From contig JACQXB010000016.1 in NCBI GenBank assembly GCA_016208965.1, positions 25,541 through 89,540 on the forward strand: a stretch of 64,000 bases of DNA, read 5' to 3'. Each line of letters starts with the position of its first letter. Position 1 is the stretch's first letter. The notes beneath the pieces were generated by a model. That model did no database searches. It was given only the letters and a program-made list of their open reading frames with translations, and had not been told where the DNA came from. The DNA comes from Nitrospirota bacterium (GTDB taxonomy: Bacteria > Nitrospirota > Thermodesulfovibrionia > UBA6902 > DSMQ01). A program made the translations under genes and the position numbers. This document shows, piece by piece, positions 7,417-16,304 of the stretch.

Positions 7417-8856
7417 TTATTTTTCAGTTTTTCTTTTATACGCATCTTCAAATCTTATTATATCGTCTTCTTCAAGATAATCACCATTCTGAACTTCTAT
7501 AATTTGCAAAGGTATTTTGCCGGGATTTTCAAGCCGGTGTCTTGTAGACATGGGAATATACGTGCTTTCATTGGAATGCACATCATACGCTTTGTCTCCA
7601 TTTGTTACACGTGCTGTGCCTGATACAACAATCCAATGTTCGCTGCGGTGATGATGCAGCTGATGACTAAGCTTGGCGCCTGGTTTTACCTCTATTTTTT
7701 TAATCTTGAACCTGTCACTTGTCTCAAGCACTGTAAATGAACCCCATGGTCTAAATACAGTAATGTGGGTCATATATTCTTTTGCCCCGCGTTTTTTAAG
7801 GATATCAACGACCTTCCGCACATCCTGCGCCTTATCCCTTGAACATATAAGTGTTGCATCAGGAGTATCAACTACAACCATGTTTTCAAGCCCTGCTGCT
7901 GCAACAAGTCTGCTGCCACAGTAAAGAATAGAGTTTTTGTTATCAATAGAGATGATATTGCCTTTTTTAACATTATTATCCATATCAACGGGCATCACAC
8001 AATCAAGGGCATTCCAGTTGCCTACGTCACTCCATCCAATTTCTGCGGGAACCACAGCAACATTATCTGCTCTTTCAAGAACGCCGTAATCTATTGACTC
8101 TGGTTTAAATTTTGAGAATACAGTCTCTGTAATTTCCTTGCTCTTTCCCGTGCCTAAAGCTTTCTCGATCTTAGCAAGTCCCTCATGCAATTTAGGCATA
8201 TACTTTTTTATTGCCGCAAGTATAGTATCAGCCTGCCAGATAAACATACCGCTGTTCCAGTAGTAATTGCCATCTTTTAAATATTTCAATGCGTTATTCT
8301 TATCAGGTTTTTCTATAAATTTTTCTACATTATAAATGCCTTCTTTTATTCTCTTTCCGCTTTTTATATATCCGTATCCTGTCTCGGGTTTATCAGGTTT
8401 TATACCAATAGTTACAATGTATCCATCCGCAGATGCTCTGACTCCAATAAGCACTGAATTATGGAACTTCTTCTTGTTTTTGATTACATGATCAGATGGA
8501 AGAACAACCATTATTGCCTGGGGGTCAAGATGCCTTAGATGAATCGCTGCAAGCCCTATGGCTGGAGCAGTATTTTTTGCTTCAGGCTCAACTATTAAAC
8601 GTGAATCCCACGAAGCTCCTGTTATGGGGAAAAGCTGTAAATTAATTGATTCAGCTTGACCTGAATTTGTAACTATATAGGTACGCTCTAACGGTATCAT
8701 AGGACTTACCCTTGAAACCGTAGCCTGCAGCAAAGTTTGTTTATCACTGCCAATACTCAAAAGCTGTTTGGGAGTTTCTTCTCTACTTAGAGGCCAGAAC
8801 CTCGTACCAGAGCCTCCTGCAATTATAACCGCATATACTTCCCTGCTTTTATTCAT
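7417..8856 (-). CDS. manC: Mannose-1-phosphate guanylyltransferase / mannose-6-phosphate isomerase
   Basis: 479-aa bifunctional enzyme that makes GDP-mannose and interconverts fructose-6-P and mannose-6-P. The N-terminal pyrophosphorylase motif GGSGTRFWPLSREETPKQ is near residues 14-31 and FIEKPDK near 180. The C-terminal cupin isomerase has HRSEHWIVVSG near 405 and YIPMSTRHRLENPG near 435. Length is typical of the ManC/AlgA/CpsB group. It overlaps the upstream phosphomannomutase by 4 bp, so the two are translated together and would supply GDP-mannose for surface polysaccharide. Confidence 0.95.
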   Translation of the reverse strand: MNKSREVYAVIIAGGSGTRFWPLSREETPKQLLSIGSDKQTLLQATVSRVSPMIPLERTYIVTNSGQAESINLQLFPITGASWDSRLIVEPEAKNTAPAIGLAAIHLRHLDPQAIMVVLPSDHVIKNKKKFHNSVLIGVRASADGYIVTIGIKPDKPETGYGYIKSGKRIKEGIYNVEKFIEKPDKNNALKYLKDGNYYWNSGMFIWQADTILAAIKKYMPKLHEGLAKIEKALGTGKSKEITETVFSKFKPESIDYGVLERADNVAVVPAEIGWSDVGNWNALDCVMPVDMDNNVKKGNIISIDNKNSILYCGSRLVAAAGLENMVVVDTPDATLICSRDKAQDVRKVVDILKKRGAKEYMTHITVFRPWGSFTVLETSDRFKIKKIEVKPGAKLSHQLHHHRSEHWIVVSGTARVTNGDKAYDVHSNESTYIPMSTRHRLENPGKIPLQIIEVQNGDYLEEDDIIRFEDAYKRKTEK

Positions 8857-10286
8857 AGTGATTTAAAATTTATTATCTTGTTAAGTGCCCCTTCAACAAA
8901 ATCTTTTATCTCTTTAAGTGTGGCTTCATCCTTTGCCTCAAATCTTAAAACCAATGCAGGCTGCGTATTAGATGCCCTAATCAAGCCCCATCCACCGTTA
9001 AATTTTATCCTTATCCCGTCAATAGTAACCAGTGGATATTCCTTAAATGCCTCTTTTACTTTTTCAACAATCCCAAACTTTATCTCATCCGGGCAGTCAA
9101 CCCTTATCTCAGGAGTTGAAATCATGTGAGGTGTATCCTTAAGAAGTGCCTTTGTGCTATAAGGTTTGCCTGATTTTTTTAACACCTCCAAAAGCCTTAA
9201 ACTTGCATATATCGCATCATCATAGCCAAAATATCTATCAGCAAAAAACATATGCCCACTCATCTCACCTGCGAGTACAGCATGTTCTTCCTTAAGTTTC
9301 TCCTTTATCAACGAGTGTCCTGTCTTCCACATTATAGCCCTACCCCCTAATCTCTCAATCTCGTCATACATTACCTGTGAACACTTTACCTCTCCAATAA
9401 AAACGGGTTTTTTTGACTTTCCCGACATCAATTCACAAAGCGGGGTGGGCTGACTTCTGACTTCCGACTTCTGACTCTCTATTATATCCCTCGCAAATAT
9501 AATCATCAGTCTATCCCCCCATATAATCTCCCCACCCTCATCAATAACGCCAATCCTGTCTGCATCCCCATCATAACTCATTCCTACATGCGCCTTTAAT
9601 TCTTTTACCTTTCTTATCAGGTCTATAAGATTTTTTTCTATCGTAGGGTCAGGATGATGATTGGGGAATCTTCCATCAGGCTCACAATATAACTCAAACA
9701 CATCTACCCCGAGTTCCTTGAGTATCTTTGGTGCAACAAGCCCTCCTGTACCATTGCCTGCATCAATAACCACTTTAAGTCCTGAAAGATCGGGGAATTT
9801 ATCTTTCATAAAATCAATGTAGTCATCAATTATGGGATAACTCTCGATCCCCCCTCTCCCTTTTTTAAAATCCTTTAGATTTATAATGCCTTCAATTGCC
9901 TTGATTTTATCTCCAAAAAGCGTCTCTTTGCCGACACTTAATTTAAAACCATTAAACTCAGGAGGGTTGTGGCTTCCTGTAATCATAACGCCACCATCAA
10001 CAGGAAGTTTAAATAGAGAATAATACTGCAGAGGGGTTGGGCATACACCGAGGTCTATCACATCAATCCCTGAATTATTTAATCCTCTAATAAGGTTATC
10101 TAATATTGTCTTTGAGTGCAGTCTTACATCTCTTCCAATAGTTACTTTTGTTTTATCTTTATTTACGGATTTTAAAAGATAAGAGGCAAATGCCCTGCCT
10201 ATAAGCTCCGCAACCTCCTCTGTTAAATCCTTTCCCCATACGCCTCTTATATCATATTGCCGAAAAATGGCAGGACTGATCTCCAT
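8853..10286 (-). CDS. Phosphomannomutase/phosphoglucomutase
   Basis: 477-aa alpha-D-phosphohexomutase (AlgC/ManB type) interconverting hexose-6-phosphate and hexose-1-phosphate. The phosphoserine loop GVMITGSHNPPEFNGFKL is near residues 96-113, the metal loop DGDADRIGVID near 240, the sugar-binding GEMSGHMFF near 330, and the phosphate-binding RASNTQPALVLRFEA close to the C terminus. It forms a coupled pair with manC downstream. Residues SQKSEVRSQ near 275 come from a GACTTCT-type seven-base tandem repeat (9452-9478) within an insertion that relatives are not expected to share; the frame is preserved. Confidence 0.95.
   Translation of the reverse strand: MEISPAIFRQYDIRGVWGKDLTEEVAELIGRAFASYLLKSVNKDKTKVTIGRDVRLHSKTILDNLIRGLNNSGIDVIDLGVCPTPLQYYSLFKLPVDGGVMITGSHNPPEFNGFKLSVGKETLFGDKIKAIEGIINLKDFKKGRGGIESYPIIDDYIDFMKDKFPDLSGLKVVIDAGNGTGGLVAPKILKELGVDVFELYCEPDGRFPNHHPDPTIEKNLIDLIRKVKELKAHVGMSYDGDADRIGVIDEGGEIIWGDRLMIIFARDIIESQKSEVRSQPTPLCELMSGKSKKPVFIGEVKCSQVMYDEIERLGGRAIMWKTGHSLIKEKLKEEHAVLAGEMSGHMFFADRYFGYDDAIYASLRLLEVLKKSGKPYSTKALLKDTPHMISTPEIRVDCPDEIKFGIVEKVKEAFKEYPLVTIDGIRIKFNGGWGLIRASNTQPALVLRFEAKDEATLKEIKDFVEGALNKIINFKSL
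9452..9478. repeat. Seven-base tandem repeat (GACTTCT) inside the phosphomannomutase gene
   Basis: Nearly four units of GACTTCT/GACTTCC on the plus strand. It lies between conserved blocks of the protein and keeps the frame. Confidence 0.85.
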
Positions 10287-10452
10287 TTAACCTCCTAAAC
10301 TTTTGTAAAGCTCCGCGACTATCAGCCTCGGCTGATTCGCAGTGGCGAAAAAGTCGGGACTTCCATGTAAGAAATATAACATAACGATACCTTTAAAATC
10401 ATCCGATTTTCATATTTTTGAAGCGGTCTCTTGATTAAAAATGTTTAAGAAG

Positions 10453-10470
10453 GAGGCTCTTGCAAAAGTC
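10453..10470 (+). repeat. Solo end of the GAGGCTCTTGCAAAAGTC element
   Basis: 18 bp identical to the terminal inverted repeat of the element at 42975-43107; no partner end is nearby. Confidence 0.6.
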
Positions 10471-10566
10471 TTAGAACCTTTTTCAAATTAGTCTTTTTAT
10501 TTATAGCATTAAAATTGCTTATCTTATTATTATCGTGGTATTGACAATTAATTTTTGATGGGATAA

Positions 10567-10800
10567 ACTTTCAAGAAAGGCTGTATTTTTTTTATTGTAA
10601 CAGTTATATTTGCTGTTATATTTGCTGTGGGATTGTTTCTCAACTCAGGCAGCGGTGGAGGAGGCACAGGTATCTCTTACAGTTCTCAATCAACACCATT
10701 TCAGCTTCAGTCAGGCACAACATACTACTGGAAGGTAGTAGCAAATGATGAGCAAGGTGGTGCAACTGAAAGCGAGATCCATACATTTACAACAGAATAA
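10567..10800 (+). pseudogene. Fragment of an exported FnIII-like protein
   Basis: Open frame of 77 codons that starts right after an in-frame TAA (10564) and has no ATG, GTG or TTG at a sensible position. It reads a hydrophobic signal-like stretch (IVTVIFAVIFAVGLFL), a Gly/Ser linker, then a short beta-rich segment including FQLQSGTTYYWKVVAND and a C-terminal HTFTTE. That ending is typical of fibronectin type III repeats in surface proteins. Most of such a protein is missing, so it is probably an internally deleted remnant. An unusual start codon cannot be excluded. Confidence 0.55.
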
Positions 10801-10817
10801 CATATCTCATGGCTCAT

Positions 10818-10848
10818 AGCTCATAGTAGTTACTAAGAGCTATGAGCT
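10818..10848. repeat. 31-bp unit flanking tlyA, left copy
   Basis: Near-palindromic unit with AGCTCATAGTAGTTACTAAG. Its inverse, with one mismatch, is at 11659-11689 on the other side of tlyA. Confidence 0.8.
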
Positions 10849-10882
10849 TCCTCATCAATCCTTCTAAAAAAATCCAAACTAT

Positions 10883-11653
10883 ATGCCAAAGATTCGTCTT
10901 GATAAATTATTACTTGAAAAAGGGCTCATTGAAAGCAGGGAGAAAGGCAGGGCGCTGATATTAGCAGGCAAGGTCTTTGTAAATGGTATGAGGGTTGATA
11001 AGGCAGGGGCGATTGTAAAGGATGATGCCTCAATAGAAATACTGCAGAAGATGCCTTATGTAAGCAGGGGTGGTTTAAAGCTTGAGGAGGCAGTAAGGGG
11101 TTTTAATATTGATGTTACGGATAAGGTAGCCATGGATGTTGGAGCATCAACAGGAGGATTTACAGACTGTCTCCTTAAACATGGCGCAAAGAAAGTTTAT
11201 GCTATTGATGTTGGTTATGGACAGCTTGCTTTGGAACTAAGAAATGACCCAAGGGTTATTTTCTTAGAAAAGACAAATATAAGGTATCTTGATGAGATAA
11301 TTAGGGCTTGTGGCTCATCTCAAGAGATTGAAGACCTTATAAAGAGGAATATAGACATAGCAACAGTGGATGTGTCGTTTATTTCACTTCTTAAGGTGAT
11401 ACCAAAAATTATGGAGTTTGTTAAAGAAGATGGAGAGATTATTGCACTCATAAAGCCGCAGTTTGAGGCAGAAAGAAGGGTTCTTAAAAAAGGGGTGGTC
11501 AGGGATGACGCTAAAAGGCTTGAGGTAGTGGAGAATATAAAAAGCGGGGTCAATGCAATGGGACTTGAGGTCAAAGGTGTAGTGCAGTCGCCAATTAAAG
11601 GACCTAAAGGGAATATAGAGTATTTTATATATTTAAAAAAACCTCACTCATAG
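10883..11653 (+). CDS. tlyA: TlyA family rRNA (cytidine-2'-O)-methyltransferase
   Basis: 256-aa protein with an N-terminal S4 RNA-binding domain (residues about 3-60: RLDKLLLEKGLIESREKGRA is its start, VFVNG its core strand) and a FtsJ-type methyltransferase domain. The SAM loop is AMDVGASTGGFTDCLL near 88-103, followed by AIDVGYGQL and ATVDVSFISLLKVIP near 160-175. TlyA proteins 2'-O-methylate rRNA; in some bacteria the same family is called hemolysin A by old naming. The ribosome-binding site is weak. The gene stands alone between two inverted 31-bp repeat units. Confidence 0.93.
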   Translation: MPKIRLDKLLLEKGLIESREKGRALILAGKVFVNGMRVDKAGAIVKDDASIEILQKMPYVSRGGLKLEEAVRGFNIDVTDKVAMDVGASTGGFTDCLLKHGAKKVYAIDVGYGQLALELRNDPRVIFLEKTNIRYLDEIIRACGSSQEIEDLIKRNIDIATVDVSFISLLKVIPKIMEFVKEDGEIIALIKPQFEAERRVLKKGVVRDDAKRLEVVENIKSGVNAMGLEVKGVVQSPIKGPKGNIEYFIYLKKPHS

Positions 11654-11658
11654 CTCGT

Positions 11659-11689
11659 AGCTCATAGCTCTTAGTAACTACCATGAGCT
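11659..11689. repeat. 31-bp unit flanking tlyA, right copy
   Basis: Inverse of the unit at 10818-10848 with one difference. It is preceded by further CATAGCT seven-base units from about 11647. Confidence 0.8.
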
Positions 11690-11771
11690 ATCAGCTATGA
11701 GCCATGACCTATTAGAGATATTGTTGTGTCTTCTGTTTTAATTTGCTAAAATGCCTTAAGAGGTGAAACAA

Positions 11772-11918
11772 TTGGTTACAGACCTTGTTTGCAAGATGAC
11801 TGTTGAAGAAAGTAGGGCAGCAGCCACAAGCAAGTATAAAGAAAAGACCTATTATTTCTGCGCAGTTGGCTGCAAGAATGCCTTTGAAAAAGAGCCCGAG
11901 AAGCGAGAAGTATGTTAA
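11772..11918 (+). CDS. Small YHS-domain metal-binding protein, probably frameshifted at its end
   Basis: 48-aa YHS/TRASH peptide with a TTG start and AGAGGTG 8 bp upstream. It has DLVCKMTVEES, then KTYYFCAVGCKNAFEKEP: the cysteines (CKM..FCxxxC) match the two YHS domains of the copper ATPase 2 kb downstream. The last residues (REVC) look wrong. A direct duplication CGAGAAG/CGAGAAG (11897-11910) sits at that point; with one copy removed the frame would read EKYVKETEAHRHS and end at a TAA near 11955. So the present stop probably results from a seven-base slip. The domain core is intact in both versions. Confidence 0.75.
   Translation: MVTDLVCKMTVEESRAAATSKYKEKTYYFCAVGCKNAFEKEPEKREVC
11897..11910. 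repeat. Seven-base duplication in the YHS gene
   Basis: CGAGAAG twice in tandem. One unit would restore a longer, YHS-like C terminus. Confidence 0.75.
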
Positions 11919-12050
11919 AGAAACAGAGGCACACAGACACAGCAGACACTGTTGTTAAAGGAACAAGAATTAAGGCGGAAAAGAGATGAGAGTGGAGGGC
12001 AAAATGAAGACTATAGCAGTAACACTCGCCTGCGCAATTATTATAAATCT

Positions 12051-13058
12051 ATGACCAGCGGAAGAAACTATATCATAGCTGCTATTGTTACCTCTACCTT
12101 ATTGATTACCTACCTGCATTATTCCACTAATCCAAATATCCACGCCCTGCATGATATTTACAGGGAATTTTACTATATACCTATTCTCATAGGGGCTCTG
12201 GTATTTGGGCTTAGGGGTGCTGTTTTGACCTACCTTTTTGTGTTTGTTCTATACTTGCCTTACATTCTTATGAACTGGACAGGCATTTTTATCACTGAAG
12301 CGAACAGATTCCTGCATATTCTCTTGCAGGGCCTCTTTGCATTTTTTGCTGGGTTCCTTATTGATCGCGACAGAAAGCATAGAGAGCAGTTAGAAAAAGA
12401 ACGGTATCTCGCCGGTATAGGCCAGGTTGCCACAACTATTGTACATGATTTAAAAAATTCGCTTATTACGATTCTGGGGTTTGCAAAACGCATTCAGAAA
12501 GGGAAAGGAGAAACAGAGAGTGCTGTGCAAACAATAATAGATTCTGCCCAAAATATGCAGAGAGTGGTGCACGATGTGCTTGATTTCGCCAAACCAATCC
12601 AGCTGAACATAAAAGAAAATGAAGATATAAGAAGTATTATCAAGCAAGCATGTAATTCTTGTAAGACAAAGGCAGAGGAGGAAGGAATAAACCTTTTATT
12701 GGATCTGCCTGCTAATCCGGTAAATATTGCAATAGACGGCTTTCATGTGGAGAGGGCAATTGTAAATCTTATAAATAATGCTATAGAAGCCTCGATCAAA
12801 GGGCAAAAAGTTACAGTCAACATGATGTCTGAGAAAAATCATCTAATTATAAAGATTAAAGACCATGGCACGGGAATGGATAAGGAAACGCTCAAAAATA
12901 TTTTCATTCCATTTTATACAAAGAAAAGCAAAGGGACAGGACTGGGGATGTCTATAGTAAAAAAGGTTATAGAGGGACATCAAGGCAAGATTAGTATTGA
13001 GAGCCAAATAGGAAAAGGGACAGATGTAACAATAGAGTTACCCTATAAGTTAAAATGA
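12051..13058 (+). CDS. Membrane-bound sensor histidine kinase, no adjacent response regulator
   Basis: Starts with several hydrophobic segments (about residues 6-23, 40-75 and 82-105), then a kinase core: H box TTIVHDLKNSLITILGFAKR, N box NLINNAIEAS, G1 KDHGTGMD and G2 KGTGLGMSIVKKVIEG. No extracytoplasmic sensor domain is evident, so the signal may be sensed in the membrane. I place the start at ATG 12051, whose ATG overlaps the stop of a 16-codon reading frame (12004-12054) preceded by a good GGAGG. An in-frame TTG at 11952 would add 33 polar residues and overlaps the stop of the unshifted YHS frame. Position suggests a metal-stress role; a response regulator must be encoded elsewhere. Confidence 0.88.
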   Translation: MTSGRNYIIAAIVTSTLLITYLHYSTNPNIHALHDIYREFYYIPILIGALVFGLRGAVLTYLFVFVLYLPYILMNWTGIFITEANRFLHILLQGLFAFFAGFLIDRDRKHREQLEKERYLAGIGQVATTIVHDLKNSLITILGFAKRIQKGKGETESAVQTIIDSAQNMQRVVHDVLDFAKPIQLNIKENEDIRSIIKQACNSCKTKAEEEGINLLLDLPANPVNIAIDGFHVERAIVNLINNAIEASIKGQKVTVNMMSEKNHLIIKIKDHGTGMDKETLKNIFIPFYTKKSKGTGLGMSIVKKVIEGHQGKISIESQIGKGTDVTIELPYKLK

Positions 13059-13105
13059 AATGAGGGGACTACAGAAAAAGATGAACTTTATTAAGGAGGA
13101 GAAAG

Positions 13106-13693
13106 ATGAAAAGGCTAATGATAGTTTTAGGAGTTTTACTTGTTTTCAGTGTATCAGCACTTGCACAGATGGAAGGACAGAAAGGTGAAATGGGAAAAGG
13201 CATGATGGAACAAAAGAGCCAGATGACGGAGCAAAAGGGAATGATGGAAAAGTGCCAGATCATGATGAAGCAGGACATGATGCAGATGATGATGGACATG
13301 ATGAATATGCAGGAAAAGATGATGATGGCACCTAATGCTGATGAGAAAAAACAGATGATGAAAGACATGTCCCAGATGAAAGAAAAGATGCAAAAGATAA
13401 TGTCCATGCACATGGGGGCAATGATGAGGCAGTCTGTATATGATTTACAGGCTAAACTGAAATGTGCAGAGCAATGGCTCAAGAAAGCAATAGATCTTCA
13501 TGAAATACACATAAAAGACCCAAAAACAGCAACTGAAGCTTCCCAGATGGAAATGATGGAGCAGATGGAAAATGCATATAAGTGTATTACTACAGGCTTA
13601 GAAACGACTGAAACACCTGCAAAAGTACATGAAGGGGAAAAGACCAAAAGAGAAGACTTCCCTAAAACCGAGCAGCATAAGCATTCGCATTAA
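13106..13693 (+). CDS. Exported methionine-rich protein, probable copper/silver binder
   Basis: 195 aa with a clear signal peptide (MKRLMIVLGVLLVFSVSALA, cleavage likely after ALA) and AGGAGG upstream. About 36 residues are methionine, mostly in the first 110 residues as MM, MMM and MxxM groups, and the C terminus is HKHSH. Cysteines are few. Periplasmic Met-rich proteins bind Cu(I) or Ag(I), and the gene lies 32 bp before a copper-type ATPase, so metal binding is a good inference, although I do not recognise a named family. The middle part (QSVYDLQAKLKCAEQW onward) is helical and may be a four-helix-like region. Confidence 0.85.
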   Translation: MKRLMIVLGVLLVFSVSALAQMEGQKGEMGKGMMEQKSQMTEQKGMMEKCQIMMKQDMMQMMMDMMNMQEKMMMAPNADEKKQMMKDMSQMKEKMQKIMSMHMGAMMRQSVYDLQAKLKCAEQWLKKAIDLHEIHIKDPKTATEASQMEMMEQMENAYKCITTGLETTETPAKVHEGEKTKREDFPKTEQHKHSH

Positions 13694-13725
13694 TCAGACG
13701 CAAGGCAATAATATGAGGAGGGAAA

Positions 13726-16098
13726 ATGCAAGTTGTAGACCCCGTATGCAAGATGACTATAGAAGATAAGGATGCTGTAGGTGCATCTACATACAAAGGT
13801 GCTGCATATTATTTTTGCTCAAAATCCTGCAAAGAAGAGTTTGCTCAAAATCCTGAATCCTTTATTGGTGAAAAAATCCCCCCTCACCCCCCTTTAGCAA
13901 AGGGGGGAAGGGGGGAAATGGCTAAAGATCCCATATGCGGGATGGTTATTCCCAAAGAACGTTCCATAAAAAGAGAGAGCGGGGGCAGGTCTTATTATTT
14001 TTGCAGTGAAAATTGCGTAAGGACATTCGAATCGCCTGAAGCAGAGCTGAAGGCTATGAAGAGACGGGTTGCTATTGCTCTTACAGGCGTTCTTGCTTTA
14101 GCTGTTTTCAGGGCAGCAGTTTTTTTGGGTCTTGCAGCAGGTGCAACCGTTCTTACCTGGGTGCCAATCTCGTGGCTTCCCTGGTTCACATGGGGAGTAT
14201 GGCTTTTCATTATCACAACGCCAATAATGATATTTGGAGGTAAGGGATTTTTCATAGGTGCATACCATGCTATAAAAAAACGTGTTGCTAATATGGATCT
14301 CCTGATAGCTCTCGGGACTTCCACAGCATACATCTACAGCGCCTTCGTCGTATTCTTTCCCGGTGTGCTGCCTGTTGAGGAAAAGAATGTCTATTTTGAG
14401 GTTTCTGCAATTATTATCGCCTTTGTACTCCTTGGAAAGTATATGGAGGAAATAATCAAAAAGAGGAGTTCCGCAGCGATCAGAAAACTCCTCGATCTTA
14501 AACCCCAGACAGCGAGGGTTATAAGAAAGGGGTCAAGGGGTCAAGGGGTCGGGGGGTCAAGTGAAGAAGTTGAAATGGAAATACCAGCAGAGGCTGTTAT
14601 GGTGGATGAGATAGTTATTGTAAGGCCTGGCGAAAAGATACCGACCGATGGAATTGTTACAGAAGGGCATTCGTCTGTTGATGAGAAGATGCTGACCGGC
14701 GAGAGTGTCCCTATTGAAAAAAAGACAGGTGATAATGTAATCGGTGGGACAATCAATAAGGTCGGCTCGTTTAAATTCAGGGCTACAAGAATTGGTGCTG
14801 ATACTACATTGAGTCAGATAATTAAACTGGTGGAGGAGGCACAGGCATCATCATCGCAAATTCAGAGACTTGCTGACAAGGTTGCATCCTTTTTTGTCCC
14901 GGCTGTTATCGGTGTTGCCTTCTTATCAGCTATTGTGTGGGTACTAACTGGAAACTCCACAATGGCGCTTTTATCATTTGTTGCCGTGCTGATAATCGCA
15001 TGCCCTTGTGCACTCGGCATAGCGACTCCGGCTGCATTGATGGTTGGTGTCGGCAAAGGCGCGGAACTGGGAATACTGATAAGGGGAGCTGAATACCTTG
15101 AAAGGGCGGAGAAGTTAAAAGCGGTGGTATTCGACAAAACAGGCACCCTCACGAAGGGAGAACCGGAAGTGACGGAAATAATAGCAGTCAGCAGTCAGCA
15201 GTCAGCAGTCAGCGAAAAGGACGTGCTTAAGCTTGCAGCCATGGCTGAGAAAGGTTCTGAACATCCTCTGGCTGAGGCAATTTTAAAAAGGGCGAATATG
15301 GCTGGACTTGCAATACCCGATGCAGAGGAATTTGAGGCTATTCCAGGGCATGGTGTTAAAGTAAAATCTCAGGGAAGAGAAATCCTAATCGGCAACAGAA
15401 GGCTTATGAAAGACATGGGTATTGATATTCAGGATAAAGAGTCTGTGATCTCCGGGCTTGAAGAAAAGGGCAATACCGTAATGCTTGTTGCCATCAATCC
15501 CCCTCACCCCCCTTTGATAAAGGGGGGTGAGGGGGGATTATTGGGATTTATTGCAGTGGCAGATACTTTAAAAGAGCATGCTAAAGATGTGGTTCAAGGA
15601 CTTAAAAATGAAAGGGTTGAGGTTGTTATGCTTACAGGCGACAATGAAAGGACAGCAAGGGCAATTGGTTCAAGGATAGGGATTGAAAAAATCATATCTA
15701 ATGTCCTCCCCGGAGATAAGGCAAAAGTGATAAAAGAGCTTCAGGCTGAAGGAAAAGTTGTGGCAATGGTGGGAGATGGTATAAATGATTCCCCGGCACT
15801 TGCTCAGGCAGACATCGGGATAGCCATAGGAAGCGGCTCTGATGTGGCAAAAGAGACAGGAGGCATTATACTGGTAAGGGACGACCTGAGAGATGTAATC
15901 AAGGGCATAAAGCTCAGCAGGGTAACAATGCAAAAGATTAAACAGAACCTTTTTTGGGCATTTTTTTATAATACTGTTGCCATTCCCGTGGCTGCCTTTG
16001 GTCTGTTAAATCCAATTATTGCTGCTGCTGCGATGGCATTAAGTTCTCTCTCTGTTGTCAGCAACTCGGCACTTTTAAAAAGGGTAAAGATTGAGTGA
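13726..16098 (+). CDS. copA: Copper-translocating P1B-type ATPase with two N-terminal YHS domains
   Basis: 790 aa. Two YHS domains replace the usual heavy-metal-associated domain: [14 protein letters not shown]...FCSKSC at 4-47 and DPICGMV...YYFCSENC at about 66-105. The membrane metal site is CPCALG near 427, phosphorylation site [10 protein letters not shown] near 471, SEHPLAEA near 512, and the hinge [14 protein letters not shown] near 685. C-terminal signatures [10 protein letters not shown] and [12 protein letters not shown] are those of Cu(I) exporters (P1B-1). SD AGGAGGG precedes ATG. The gene carries four in-frame repeat insertions: two C-run/G-run palindromes and two short tandem repeats, all at sites between conserved motifs. 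It should pump copper out of the cytoplasm, perhaps to the Met-rich protein. Confidence 0.95.
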   Translation: MQVVDPVCKMTIEDKDAVGASTYKGAAYYFCSKSCKEEFAQNPESFIGEKIPPHPPLAKGGRGEMAKDPICGMVIPKERSIKRESGGRSYYFCSENCVRTFESPEAELKAMKRRVAIALTGVLALAVFRAAVFLGLAAGATVLTWVPISWLPWFTWGVWLFIITTPIMIFGGKGFFIGAYHAIKKRVANMDLLIALGTSTAYIYSAFVVFFPGVLPVEEKNVYFEVSAIIIAFVLLGKYMEEIIKKRSSAAIRKLLDLKPQTARVIRKGSRGQGVGGSSEEVEMEIPAEAVMVDEIVIVRPGEKIPTDGIVTEGHSSVDEKMLTGESVPIEKKTGDNVIGGTINKVGSFKFRATRIGADTTLSQIIKLVEEAQASSSQIQRLADKVASFFVPAVIGVAFLSAIVWVLTGNSTMALLSFVAVLIIACPCALGIATPAALMVGVGKGAELGILIRGAEYLERAEKLKAVVFDKTGTLTKGEPEVTEIIAVSSQQSAVSEKDVLKLAAMAEKGSEHPLAEAILKRANMAGLAIPDAEEFEAIPGHGVKVKSQGREILIGNRRLMKDMGIDIQDKESVISGLEEKGNTVMLVAINPPHPPLIKGGEGGLLGFIAVADTLKEHAKDVVQGLKNERVEVVMLTGDNERTARAIGSRIGIEKIISNVLPGDKAKVIKELQAEGKVVAMVGDGINDSPALAQADIGIAIGSGSDVAKETGGIILVRDDLRDVIKGIKLSRVTMQKIKQNLFWAFFYNTVAIPVAAFGLLNPIIAAAAMALSSLSVVSNSALLKRVKIE
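13875..13919. repeat. C-run/G-run palindrome inside copA, between the two YHS domains
   Basis: Palindrome of the CCCCCCTTTAGCAAAGGGGGG class. It encodes [13 protein letters not shown] and keeps the frame. Confidence 0.9.
14529..14560. repeat. Eight-base tandem repeat (GGGGTCAA) inside copA
   Basis: Four units of GGGGTCAA, one of them GGGGTCGG, in the actuator-domain part of the gene, encoding [12 protein letters not shown]. Confidence 0.85.
15185..15212. repeat. Seven-base tandem repeat (CAGTCAG) inside copA
   Basis: Exactly four CAGTCAG units just after the phosphorylation site region, encoding [10 protein letters not shown]. Confidence 0.9.
15496..15539. repeat. C-run/G-run palindrome inside copA, nucleotide-binding domain
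   Basis: Encodes [15 protein letters not shown] and keeps the frame; same class as the insertions in lpxK and mobA. Confidence 0.9.
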
Positions 16099-16120
16099 AT
16101 ATATCAAATCTTATGAACTA

Positions 16121-16264
16121 TTAAGGGTCTCAAAATTGAATGGACATTAATCTGAAAATCTCCCCTCGCCCCTCTTTGCCAAAGAGGGGAAATCCCTCCC
16201 TTTAGCAAAGGGAGGTTAGGAGGGATTTTATAAATTAATGTATTCACTATTATGAGACTGTTAA
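16121..16264. repeat. MITE-like element with TTAA ends (copy 1)
   Basis: About 144 bp. The ends TTAAGGGTCTCA and (inverse) TTAACAGTCTCA begin imperfect inverted repeats of about 40 bp, with two C-run/G-run palindromes in the middle. A second copy of the same plan is at 32513-32662. Confidence 0.8.
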
Positions 16265-16304
16265 TAAGTAACTTAGGTAGAAAATAAATACAGGGAGGTT
16301 TCAA

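Larger units (their letters stand above)
10287..10882 (+). other. Gene-poor stretch before tlyA
   Basis: Contains a solo GAGGCTCTTGCAAAAGTC element end at 10453-10470, a possible promoter (TTGACA at 10541-10546 with a weak GATAAA about 17 bp on), the fragment of an exported FnIII-like protein (10567-10800), and an inverted-repeat unit at 10818-10848 just before tlyA. Confidence 0.6.

Noticed and set aside
10801-10860. Rho-independent terminator or riboswitch before tlyA
   Set aside because: The hairpin lacks a T run and belongs to the repeated 31-bp unit found on both sides of tlyA.
13069-13482. Two antisense frames (one histidine-rich) over the Met-rich gene
   Set aside because: Mirror of ATG/CAT-rich codons on the coding strand; no ribosome-binding site or family match.
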